From assembly GCA_029204225.1 (NCBI GenBank), contig CM055092.1:85150810-85214809 (forward strand): a stretch of 64,000 nt of DNA, read 5' to 3'. This document shows positions 46,595 to 56,523 of the stretch, piece by piece; within the stretch, counting starts at the first letter, position 1, and each line of letters opens with the position of its first letter. Both the position numbers and the translations under genes were made by a program. The notes below the pieces were generated by a model. It searched no databases and was not told where the DNA came from. It worked only from the letters and a program-made list of their open reading frames with translations. This DNA comes from Diphasiastrum complanatum (taxonomy: Eukaryota > Streptophyta > Lycopodiopsida > Lycopodiales > Lycopodiaceae).

Positions 46595-47405
46595 TGATGG
46601 GACAAGGGAGTGCATAGAATATGAACGGAGAAGAGAGCAGGAATATTGCGAAACAACTCTCCCATTACAATCAGCTGCTAGATGCAAAAATAGTCTAATA
46701 GAAAGCTCATGCTAAGTATAATCACAACTTTAAGTGTTCTAGTTGCCCAAGAGGTTCTTAAAAATTAGTTCATACTCACAAAAACGAGAGTACAGTCCAC
46801 CGAAGGGATTTGAAATAGTTCGTGTGTATGTGGTATTACTGGAAATCAGATTCAATATGAAGTTTAGTTCTGAAATAGATTGAAGTAGCAGTGTGATAGC
46901 GCAAGTTCCTCAGGCATCAAAGACAGCCATCGTCTGATCAAAAACTGAGGAGTCGTAGACGTCCGTGTTTTGATCAGAGTGAATGAACAAATGTTATCAA
47001 ACAGCAATGAAGTGCATTCAATCACAACAAGCATTCATCTACGTTACACATAGATAGAAAAGCATGTTGTTGCTATATTACACTGAAGCACAATAAAATA
47101 GCAGTTACAACCAGAATGACGGCATAACTGGGAGGCTTAAAATCATTCGTCTCATGGATGGGGCATCTTAAGTAATCTGTGTTGGGATGATCTATTTATA
47201 GATTGCATCCATGTATCAACTACATTAAATGTTTGTCACCTAATTAGGTAAGCCATTGTACTTAGAAGTATATGGCTTTTGTGACAAATGTACATACTGT
47301 ATACTATCAACGAATTAGAAATGTTGATGCGGACAAGGACATCGCACGACCTTCGGCATTTTCTCTCTCTTCAGGATTTTGCAAAAAAACTGAAGGTGCT
47401 CTAAA
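46595..47405 (-). repeat. 5' LTR of copia A, outer end truncated
   Basis: On the plus strand it begins TGATGGGACAAGGGAG next to the primer site. It matches the LTR at 18600-19546 in reverse. Homology ends near 47396, where copia E sequence starts mid-integrase, so both elements are truncated at this junction. Confidence 0.7.
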
Positions 47406-47408
47406 AGA

Positions 47409-49215
47409 AATAGATCTCTTTGTGAATGTGCTAAGTCCTTAAGGCTAGATGCTTCTCTATCCAAACCATTTTGGGGTGAAGCAATAACTTGTGCTAACTA
47501 TTTGTGCAATAGATTGCCAAACCAAGCCATTGGAGTAATTACTCCATTTGAAGCTCTATTTGGAGAGAAGCCCAATCTCAAGGATCTCAAAGTTTTTGGA
47601 TCCACTTGCTATGTACACCAATCCTTGGATAAGAGAAGGATGATGCAACATCCATCAAAGTCATCTTTGTGGGATATGGTGAGAATAGCAAAGGTTATAG
47701 AGTCTTCAATCCCATCACTAGCAAGGTGATAGCGAGTAGGGATGTTATTTTTTATGAAGGACATGCTTGTGATTTGGATGATAATGCTACTAATCATCTT
47801 GATTCCAAGGATCGTGCTAGGATGGAGGAGGAGCTTCCAAGTGAAGAAGAACTTGAGGATCCACCTCAAGATGCAAGAACTCCAAGAAGATCTACAAGGG
47901 CAAGGTCCGAGCCATTGAGGCTCACCTATGATGGTCAAGGTGATCAAAGGGAGGGCTCATCATCTTTCATATCTTACACCTTTCTTACTTCAATATTAGA
48001 TGATCCAACATGCTACGAAGATGCTTGTAAGTCTAAAAGTTGGAGGGATGCTATGCAAGTAGAGTATGATGCTCTTATTGAGAATCATACTTGGGATCTT
48101 GTGGATCTTCCTCAAGGGAAGAAACCTCTTGATTGCAAGTGGGTATTTAAATTGAAGTATAATCAAGATAGATTAATAAACAAGCATAAAGCTAGGCTTG
48201 TAGCCAAAGGTTTTTTACAAACCAAAGGCATTGATTATGATGAGACTTTTGCTCCTGTGGCTAAGCTTGTTACTATCAGGTTGATCATTAGTCTTGCTAC
48301 AACCTTCAATTGGGAGCTATTCCAACTTGATTTCACATATGCATTCCTCAATGGTTATTTGGAGGAAGAGATCTACATGAGGCAACCCGGGGGCTTCATC
48401 AAGGCAAAGCATGAAGGAAAGGTGTGTTTTTTGAAGAAGAGCCTTTATGGGCTCAAGCAAGCACCTAGAGCATGGTACTCTAGGCTAAACTCTTTTCTCA
48501 TTGATGAAGCATCCTTTGAGGACATCGCATTATATAGCAGACTTATTGGCTCCTTGATCTATGTAACTATAACTAGACCTGATCTTAGTTATAGTGTTGG
48601 AAAGTTAAGCCAATTCATGCAAAGTCCTCTAGTTTCACATTGGAAGATGGCCAAAAGAGTTCTTAGATACATTTCATCTACTAAGAATTTTGGCATTTTG
48701 TATAGAGGGACTAATCATGGCTTAAGAGCCTATAGTGACTCGGATTTTGCAGGTGACAAAGTGGATAGAAGACCAACAAGTGTTTTGCCACCTTTCTATG
48801 TGATGGAGTAGTATCATGGCTTTCCAAAAAACAAGATACCATCTCCCTATCTTCCACAGAATCCGAATACAAGGCCTTGACATCAACATGCAAGGAGGTC
48901 TTGTGGCTCAAAAGGCTATTGGTGGAGCTTCATGTCATGGAGGAGGAGATTCCTATCATCTATTGTGACAACCAATCAGCCCAATCACTTGCAACTAATT
49001 CTACACTCCATGCAAGGAGCAAACACATCGAGATTGCTCATCATTTCATGAGGGAGAAAGTGCAAGCCAAAGAGATCAAGCTCCAACATGTGCCATCATC
49101 AAGTTGCTTGGTTGATTTGTTTACTAAATCTTTACCTAAAGATTCATTTGTCAAGCTTAGATCTTCAATTGGAGTTATTGATAAAAGCATTGTGATTTCC
49201 AAGGCTAGATTTTGA
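47409..49215 (+). pseudogene. Copia E pol, 3' half, with reverse-transcriptase core deleted
   Basis: It begins inside integrase (NRSL..., PFWGEAITCANYL) and continues with integrase C-terminus (KVFGSTCYVHQ, FVGYGENSKGYRVF). Reverse transcriptase (CKWVFKLKYNQD, ARLVAKGF, DETFAPVAKL, YLEEEIYMRQPGGF, YGLKQAPRAWYSRL) runs directly into RLIGSLIY, so the segment with the catalytic YVDD is missing. RNase H follows after a break at 48811 (SDSDFAG, STESEYKALT, YCDNQSAQSL, LVDLFTKSLP) to a stop at 49215. The 380-codon frame at 47669-48811 is the longest pol frame in the window, but it cannot encode an active polymerase. Confidence 0.88.
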
Positions 49216-50090
49216 GGAAGAGTGTGAAAAATTGCCTACATTGGCAAATCTAGCCATGTAGAATATTGTATATTTTGTCAATATTGTTTGTTAGTTACTT
49301 GAATGGCCAAAGTGCCACTTGTACATTCACACCAAAAGTAGGTTACCACGAGTCAAGAGGAGTGGTTGTGTCCATTTGGTAGTGATTCCTACTTTGTAGG
49401 ATCTAGACCATGATTTATGATGAGATTTGTACCTACCATGCACCTACCAAGCATGACTCTTGGATCTAGGCTAGGGTTTTCACATTAGGGCAAGAAAGTG
49501 GAGTCTACTTTCTTATTACATGCTGGATTTTCACCTAACTTAGCAAAGGAAGTGTCTTTTACTATGTATTCTCATTCTCCATAGTGAGGAGATAAAAACT
49601 TTTTGGAGCCTCAAGGAGGAACTCGAGTTTTCTCTCATTGTATGGTGATTGCTTTTGATTCCAATGAAACCTAGCTTGGGCACATTCTAAACACTGTGTA
49701 CAGGCCGTACTACAGCCTTATTTCCACACGTGTGAAGTTGGATTATAGTTATTGATCAATGCTCTGATTGTCTCTATTTGAGGACAAGAGGAGTGATTAA
49801 CTTCCTTATTACATGCTGGAAATCCACCTAACTTCAAGAAGGAAGTCGAATTTGCTATGTATTCCAAGCTCTCATAGTGAGAAGATAGAATTTTTTGGAG
49901 CTCATTAGCAATCTCAAGCTACTTCGTACATTGAGTTTTTGTGACCCAAATGCAACAAAATCGATTTTTAATTGTTTCTCAGTTTGAAGGCTATACTACA
50001 GCCTATAATGCACATGTGTGGGCTCAGATTTCAATGTTGATCAATGCTAATGATTGTTAATGCTTGTTGTTTGTCAAATTGCCAATCTGG
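49211..50090 (+). repeat. Polypurine tract and 3' LTR of copia E, internally duplicated
   Basis: TTTGAGGAAGAG (49211-49222) precedes an LTR start TGTGAAAAATTGCC at 49223. About 300 bp are present twice in tandem: one unit from about 49495 (TTATTACATGCTGG...) and one from about 49805, each including a stretch with GTGAGAAGATA-like words and a TACTACAGCCT word. The end of the LTR is approximate. Confidence 0.65.
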
Positions 50091-50179
50091 ATCAACTTTT
50101 TTGTGTCTAGTTTTCTTATAGATTGTTAAGCAAACATCCAATCACTCTTGTGGATATTGATGGAATTGACTCTTATAAC

Positions 50180-50275
50180 ACAAGATGGACTAAAACAGCC
50201 CCCAATTGCAAAAGCCTGGTTCCATAAGATTCATCTCTTTTTCATCCAAAATGGGTTCATTCCCAAATTCCTAAC
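50180..50275 (+). pseudogene. Small copia reverse-transcriptase fragment
   Basis: The frame reads GLKQPP...AKAWFHKIHLFFIQNGF, matching the YGLKQAPRAWY...FF...GF block of copia reverse transcriptase. Nothing else of this element is seen around it. Confidence 0.5.
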
Positions 50276-50429
50276 TCAACAGATTCGAATGTTATGCAGG
50301 GGAGAGATAGCAGCGGGAGTACCAAGAGGAGTCACATAGATCCGCGATAGTCTGAGTGAGAGGAGTCTCATGAATGGAAGATAAAATGAGAGGGGTCTGA
50401 ACCATTTCTATTCATTCATCCATTCATGT

Positions 50430-50950
50430 TTTTAAACTCTAAACTCTAAACACTAAACACTAAACCCTAAATCCTACATCCTAAACCCTAAACCCTACAT
50501 TTTATACCCCGTATCCGAAACTCTATACCCCAAATTCCAAATCCTATACTTTTAATCTTAAAATCCATACTCTAAATCCTACATCCTAAACTCTACATCC
50601 TATACCCTAAAAGCCAAATCCTGTAACTTGAATCCTAAAACATGTATCCCAAACCCTACATCCCAAACACACAACCTTGAATCTATTCTATATTTCTCAT
50701 TCTATTCAATTCTATCCATCATATTCTTATTCTTATTCATCATTCATTTTCGTATTCCTCCAACATTAAATCATTCATTCATATTCTACCTATATTTATA
50801 TGCCTATCTCATTCATATTTTTAAAACAATTCATCCCTATCCTATTATTGTTCCTCTTTTTATTCCTACCCATTCATCCATTCATGTTCTTAAGCCCTAA
50901 TCCCTAATTTCTAAACCCTAAACCCTAAACATCATACCCCAAATTCTATA
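50430..50950. repeat. Degenerate interstitial telomere-like repeats
   Basis: Repeated CTAAACCC / CTAAACTC / CCTAAATC words (about 50435-50680 and again 50890-50945) are variants of the plant telomere unit CCCTAAA. The units are irregular in length and often mutated, so this is an old interstitial tract, not a chromosome end. Confidence 0.65.
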
Positions 50951-51324
50951 TCCCAAATCCCCAATTGCCTACTTTGTGAAAACTCCTTGTATATTTGCAG
51001 AGTTAGTTTATTTGCTTGTCACTGAGTTGGTTCATTTCTACAAGTCACGAAATGAAGACACGTGAAGTTGGGTTGGCCATTATCAACCTTAAGGATTATG
51101 ATGAGTCCAACACTTACCTTCTAATTTCTAGCCAATGATACCATGATGGACATGTGAACCAAAAGATGAATTGATTCCAAACAAGATTTGTGTCACTTTC
51201 CACTCTAAGTTTGCACTAACAAAATCTAGAAAGATCTACCAAGATCTAGAACACAACTTAGAATCAACTATCACACCAAATCTAGCCAATTGGATTTTTG
51301 ACCTTGCTTTGATCTCCAAGATGA

Positions 51325-51384
51325 AAACACTATAAATTAGAATCTCTCATTGTAAACACTATAAATTAGAATCTCTCATTGTAA
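51325..51384. repeat. Short tandem duplication
   Basis: A unit of about 31 bp containing ACTATAAATTAGAATC occurs twice back to back. Confidence 0.85.
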
Positions 51385-51428
51385 CATAGGACTATTCTAT
51401 ATAGGCCTACACTACTTTTAATTATATA

Positions 51429-51875
51429 AAACACATATCATGTTTTAATTTTTTTATCCACCTACACATCATTATTCCCTTAATTTGTTTCATGCCACCT
51501 CACACAAAATATTCTTGATTTTGGTGACATAGAAATGCATAAAATAATTGTGTACAAAAGACATATCTTGGCATTATTTGTACCTTGTTACTTCATGACA
51601 TTTCACACAAAATGTTTTTTATTTGTACATTCTTTTTACATGACAATTGACAATTGACAATTGACAAAACAATTGAGACATATCATGTTTTATCCACCTA
51701 CATATTTCATGCCACCTCACACAAAATATTCTTGATTTTGGTGACATAGAAATGCATAAAATGGTTGTGTACAAAAGACATATATTGTCATTATTTGTTA
51801 CTTGTTACTTCATGACATTTCACACAAAATATTTTTTATTTGTACATAATAATTGACAAGACAATTGACATTTTA
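51429..51875. repeat. Two-copy tandem repeat of about 220-250 bp
   Basis: The stretch from ATCATGTTTTA through ATGCCACCTCACACAAAATATTC to TTTTTTATTTGTACAT appears twice (about 51429-51640 and 51678-51866), separated by copies of ACAATTG. No coding capacity was found. Confidence 0.8.
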
Positions 51876-51919
51876 TTGTAGAAATGACATGTGTAGGTGA
51901 TTAAATCATGATTGTACTT

Positions 51920-51972
51920 CGTGTGGCAGAGCCACGCGTGGCAATCTTAATTTTCGTGGCTCTGCCACGCCC
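51920..51972. repeat. Inverted repeat CGTGGCAGAGCCACG
   Basis: CGTG(T)GGCAGAGCCACG and CGTGGCTCTGCCACG lie about 25 bp apart and form a hairpin. Related GCCACG words cluster again at 53998-54330, hinting at subterminal repeats of a transposon. Confidence 0.6.
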
Positions 51973-52154
51973 CACTTGAAATTCATTTGTCTATAAAATG
52001 GACTTTTTTCAATTCGGATTTCCATTCTTGTTTTTTGCCTGGCATTTGTGCTCTTTGTGATCTCTCTTTGTGCTCTCTCTTTAAGCTTTCATGCTCTCTA
52101 GCTTTAAGTTTTAAGCACTCTCTTTCACACATGAATCTTAGTTTTCTTGCCATC

Positions 52155-52315
52155 AATATTTCTTTCTCTCTTTGTCTCTCTCCCTCTCTCTCTCTCACAC
52201 GCACACATACTCTTTCTCTCCCTCTCTCTCTCACACGCACACATACTCTTTCTCTCCCTCTCTCTTTCTCACATTAGAGATCTTTCTTTATTTCTTTCTC
52301 ACACACACACATTCT
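52155..52315. repeat. CT/CA-rich low-complexity leader
   Basis: (CT)n and (CA)n words, including a unit of about 33 bp with CACACGCACACATACTC present twice (about 52194 and 52230). Confidence 0.85.
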
Positions 52316-52476
52316 TTACACACAAAATGTCTACATCCGGAAGTGGAAGTGGCTTTAGAAGGCCATGAAGCTCCTCAAGTGGAGGAGCGAGAAGCTCGGG
52401 CGCGGGAGACCGAGTTCGAGATTTTTATGAAGGATTATCTCCGGACGAAAGGAATAGAATGAAATTTCTATGCCTT

Positions 52477-52560
52477 TCCAGAGGAGAATCCGAACAAGAG
52501 AGGGTGGTGCATCTTGCGCCACCCCCCCTCTCTTGTTCGGATTCTCCTTCAGAAAGGGTG
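52477..52560. repeat. Near-perfect hairpin with very short loop
   Basis: The arms run from CCTTTCCAGAGGAGAATCCG on the left to CGGATTCTCCTTCAGAAAGG on the right and pair through about 38 bp, including the block GAACAAGAGAGGG/CCCTCTCTTGTTC. The apical loop around ATCTT is only a few bases. Confidence 0.8.
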
Positions 52561-53284
52561 TTAATGATTGGTTCAGGGGGCAAAGCCAATATTCAAGCCC
52601 AATTTATAAGTAATTTTCTTTTTATTTCATTTTAAGTAAATTTAGATTGTTTATTATGTTATTGTTTTATTAACTGATCAATGTTTGTTTTGTGACTTTA
52701 GGTTCACATGAAAGAAAAAGGGGAATTGCCATTGGTAAGAATTAATTTTTTATTGATTTTTGTTCTTTAGAATCACTAAATCTAAAAGGTGTTTAATCTA
52801 ATGCTTGTATTTCTTGAATTTTGTAGAGAGGATTCACATCAACGGCAGCAAGCAGAGAGGCAGATGATGAAAACAATCCATTGGATCAAGGGGAGGAAGA
52901 GGAAGATGAAGATGAAGATGCAAATTCCCTTGAAGATGATTAAGTATCTATTTAGTTTATTATGTAATGTGATAGATAAATTGGGGCATTTTGGTACCCC
53001 ATTTTCAAATCTATGTACTTTTTCTTTATCACGAATATAAAAGTTTTTTGTAATTTTGTATGTGATTGTCTTTGTATCAATTTTGTATATGATTGTCTTT
53101 GATATCAAACAATTAATGAATCAAACAAACAATGATTTATTTATGAGCATGTTGAAACATATCTCCCTTGAAGATTGTTGATACTTGTGATTGATCTTCT
53201 TTTGATGGCCTATCAACATCAACACCAACACCAACATGAAATAGTTAGTAAGTTAAGTAATGTATGAATTAAAAATTCAAAAAA

Positions 53285-53565
53285 CAAATGTAACATTCTC
53301 TATCATACACTCTTTTACATACAATCTAAAAAAACATCGACTCACATTAGTTACAATATGCTTTTAATAATCCATCTAAATCTAAAAAATCCAAGATATA
53401 TTTAGTTTCAAAAACTATATCTTAAATACATATATGAATTACAATCCTAAATGCACATAACTTTAAAACATTTACAATCCATAAGATAATTGTAATAACA
53501 AATAGAAATGTAACATTCTCTATCATACACTCTTTTACATACAATCTAAAAAAACACACACTCAC
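53285..53565. repeat. Direct repeat of about 58 bp, 221 bp apart
   Basis: The phrase beginning TGTAACATTCTCTATCATAC occurs at about 53289 and 53509 with almost no change, the second copy running directly into the (CT)n tract. Confidence 0.85.
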
Positions 53566-53573
53566 ATTTTAAT

Positions 53574-53748
<175 letters not shown>

Positions 53749-54023
53749 CTTCTACTTTTCAATCTCATTCACTCTCCACCTCCTCTCATTCATTCTCATG
53801 TTCAATCTCTTCACTTTCATCTCTCTCAATCTCCTCATCAAAAAATCTTGAACTCTCATTCTCTAAACAAAAAATGAGAAATGTTTAGCCTCAACATCAT
53901 TTCCACTCTCTTTTTCTCCCAAAAAAAAGTGTGCGGGTCTATTCCCGCGACTTTTTGTTTTTGCAAAAAATTTAACGCCTTTCCATTTTTTTTGTTGCCA
54001 CGCATGGCAATAAAAAATGACTG

Positions 54024-54061
54024 TCCCTGGAATATTGCCACACGTGGCAAAATTCCAGGGA
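54024..54061. repeat. Palindrome with TTGCCAC/GTGGCAA arms
   Basis: TCCCTGGAATATTGCCAC pairs with GTGGCAAAATTCCAGGGA across two bases; only one internal position mismatches. It lies in a GCCACG-rich stretch (53998-54330). Confidence 0.85.
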
Positions 54062-54372
54062 TCTCCATTGCATTGTCATGCACGATAGTGCGACGGCCAA
54101 TGAAATCTGGCAACAATTTCTTCGATAGTCTTGGCGTGGTTGTGCCATGCGTGGTTGTGCCACGCATTTGAATTTTGAACCGTCTACCGTCGGGAAGGGA
54201 TGCCGATGCCGAATTTTGCACGTGCGTGGATTAACCACGCGGCTATGCCACGTGGTCATTGCCATGTCATAGCCATGCGATTTGCCACATGAAACCAAAT
54301 TGGTCCGTGATGCATCATGTGTTGTTCGCATGGCTGTGAGCGTGGCAAACAATAGTTATTTGTTGTTGTATT

Positions 54373-55800
54373 TTGAGAAATAATCTTGGAAAGCAGGATT
54401 CCAAGAAATCTCGCAAAGAGAAGATACTTGATGATTATTCTATTCGGAATGGTTTACTTTTTTGTAGAGGAAAAGTTTGTGTACCAGATATTGCGGACAT
54501 TAGGGCCCAAACCCTACATGAGTGCCACAATAGCCCCAGTGCGGGGACACCTTAATATACAAAGAACACTTGACCTTGTTAAAAGAAAATTTTATTGGCC
54601 AAAAATGAAAGGCCATATGTTCAAAAGTGTGAACAATGCCAAGATTGCATGTGGATTAAAACATCGTTCTTGCCATTAAATTCCAATATGTCATGGTGGA
54701 AAGACTCAAAGCAGCTAGTCTGTTACATCCATTGGAAATTCCCAGCAAGAAGTGAGAAAGTATTTCCATGAATTTTGTTGTCGGATTGGGAAGTCACGAT
54801 GCCATTTGGGTAGTAGTTGACAGGCTTACCAAAATGGCGCAATTTATTCCAAAAAAAATTATTGTCAAAGCTTCAAAACTGGCTCAACTCTTCATTGAAA
54901 AGTTGTTCCGATTGTATGGTTTGTCAAACGATATTCATAGTGATCGTAATTTCAGGTCCACTGGCAAGTTTTGGCAGATAGTCTTTGAGAGACTAGAGGC
55001 TACCTTAAGTCTTTCATCTATGGATCACCTAGAAACTGATGGTCAGACCGAACGTGTCAACCAATCGATGGAAGATATGCTTCATGCATATGTTTTCAGA
55101 TGACAATCAGATTGGGAAAAGTACCTCCCAATGGTTGAGTTTGCATACAATAGTATGAAGCATTCTGCTACTGGTTTTAGTCCTTTTATACTCTTGTACG
55201 GTTTCAGCCTCATTCCCCAATCTTCATTTGACTCAAAGGTCTCAAGGTACAAGCTACAGTGGATTTCTTGCTTGATATGCAGGAAATGTTGCAGGTGGCT
55301 AGGGCAAGCATTACATCGGCTCAAGATAGAGCCCAATTCTATGCTACCAAAGCCGCTCTCCTCGAGAATTTGAGATCGGTGATTGGATGTATCTTAGAAT
55401 CCCAAAAGACTCTAAGACACTTTGAACAAGAAAATGTCCAAAGCTATCTCAACGTTTTAGTGGTCCTTTCAAAGTTCTTAACAAGATTGATAGGGCTGCG
55501 TATAGATTAGAACTCCCTGGTGGAACTAAGGTTCATCATGTATTCCATTTTAGTTGTTTAAAAGAATGACTTGGTGGAAAAGATGACCTTATTTCCACAA
55601 ATGATCTAGTGCTATTGGAGGATTTGACTGCTTTTGTACTCCATGAATCTGATAGTTCATGGACACTCGATGTTGTCAGTTGAGAAATCATTTGATCTCT
55701 GAATATCTAATTCATTGGAAAGGTAAGTCAAATGATGTGGACGATTGGGAGAGGGAAGACAATTTGAGACTTAGATTCTCTGGTTTATTCCCATAGAAGG
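54373..55800 (+). pseudogene. Gypsy F integrase and chromodomain region (chromovirus-like)
   Basis: The frame starts upstream of the integrase zinc-binding domain (LHECHNSPSAG, HLNIQRTLDLVKRKFYWPKM, then EQCQDC in another frame). The core follows from 54760: FVVGLGSHDAIWVVVDRLTKMAQF, then IHSDRNF and TDGQTERVNQSMEDML. The first catalytic Asp, expected before FVVGL, is Asn. Later pieces (EFAYNSMKHSATGFSPF, then RAAYRLELPGG with KVHHVFH) lead to a chromodomain-like end, YLIHWKGKSNDVDDWERE, near 55700. Many stops and frameshifts interrupt it. Confidence 0.85.
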
Positions 55801-55808
55801 AAGTTTTT

Positions 55809-55971
55809 ATGGGGGAGGGAATGTTATGTACCATAACAATACACGCTTGAGTGACGTTGCAAGGGGCATGGTGTTATCAACATGTTTAGGTGTCACACGT
55901 CACAATTCTAGGTGGTCATGTGTCACCGGCAGGACCGTGCTTGATGGGACCCACTATGATATGCCTATATA
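55809..55971 (+). repeat. Polypurine tract and 5' part of gypsy F 3' LTR
   Basis: ATGGGGGAGGGA (55809-55820) precedes an LTR start TGTTATGTACCATAACA at 55822. The LTR runs to a TATA box (CCTATATA) at 55964-55971, where copia C2 is inserted; it resumes at 60155 with CTATATAGTAG. Confidence 0.75.
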
Positions 55972-56243
55972 ACTTAGAATCTGCTTCGAACAGGAAAATA
56001 GATCATGCTACACAGCAACACATATAGAAAACACTCTCCACAGCAAGCTCACATAGCAACTGTATTTCTCAAAATGAAATTACACTATACATATAGTTGT
56101 TCACTTAGGCAACCCATGCATGACCCAGGTTGCCGTTGGCGGGATGCGTGTCCTGTCAACTTGCCTCGTGACGAGGCCAATTGATCCTTATCGACTGATA
56201 GGACCCACAGTACAGTAGCACAGTGATTCTACTTTAATTCTAA
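55972..56243 (-). repeat. 3' LTR of copia C2
   Basis: Plus-strand ends are ACTTAGAATC and TTTAATTCTAA. Same length as the other LTR of this copy and as the C1 3' LTR. Confidence 0.85.
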
Positions 56244-56297
56244 CTCTCCTTTAAAGTAGAGTCTACTTTTTATACAATCATATACATAGCTTTAAAG

Positions 56298-56509
56298 TCA
56301 ACAAACTTTAAGTACAGAAAGCTTTGATCTAAACTTATCAAACTTTTCTCCAACAAGTGGCTTGGTGAAAATATCAGCTAGTTGTTCTTCCGTACTACAA
56401 TGAACAGCATGAATTTCACGACTCAGCAGCCTCTCACGTATAAAGTGATACTGAATCTCAATGTGTTTGGTTCTTGCAAGGAACACTGGATTCTTTGCTA
56501 GTTGAATGT
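56298..56509 (-). pseudogene. Copia C2 RNase H tail
   Basis: The minus strand reads QLAKNPVFLARTKHIEIQYH to TKPLVGEKF and a stop, matching the last 70 codons of C1 pol. It is cut at 56509, where plus-strand leader and gag begin. Confidence 0.85.
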
Positions 56510-56523
56510 CAAGCAGTTTTGCG

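Larger units (their letters stand above)
51990..52943 (+). pseudogene. Possible spliced gene or transposase remnant, unidentified
   Basis: A TATA box (TATAAAAT, about 51993) is followed by a CT/CA-rich leader and an ATG at 52327 (MSTSGSGSGFRRP, then TGA). The frame continues after the stop with a Ser/Gly-rich stretch and DFYEGLSPDERNRMKFL. Further on, two good acceptor/donor pairs bound a 33-base exon at 52701-52733 (VHMKEKGELPL) and a last exon from about 52829. That exon reads GFTSTAASREADDENNPL and ends in a very acidic tail with TAA near 52941. The phase works for these last two exons only. I do not recognise the protein. Confidence 0.35.

Noticed and set aside
50430-50950. Chromosome end
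   Set aside because: The units are irregular, and transposon sequence continues on both sides.
49495-51875. CRISPR-like spaced repeats
   Set aside because: There are only two copies per unit, the units are long, and the genome is plainly eukaryotic.
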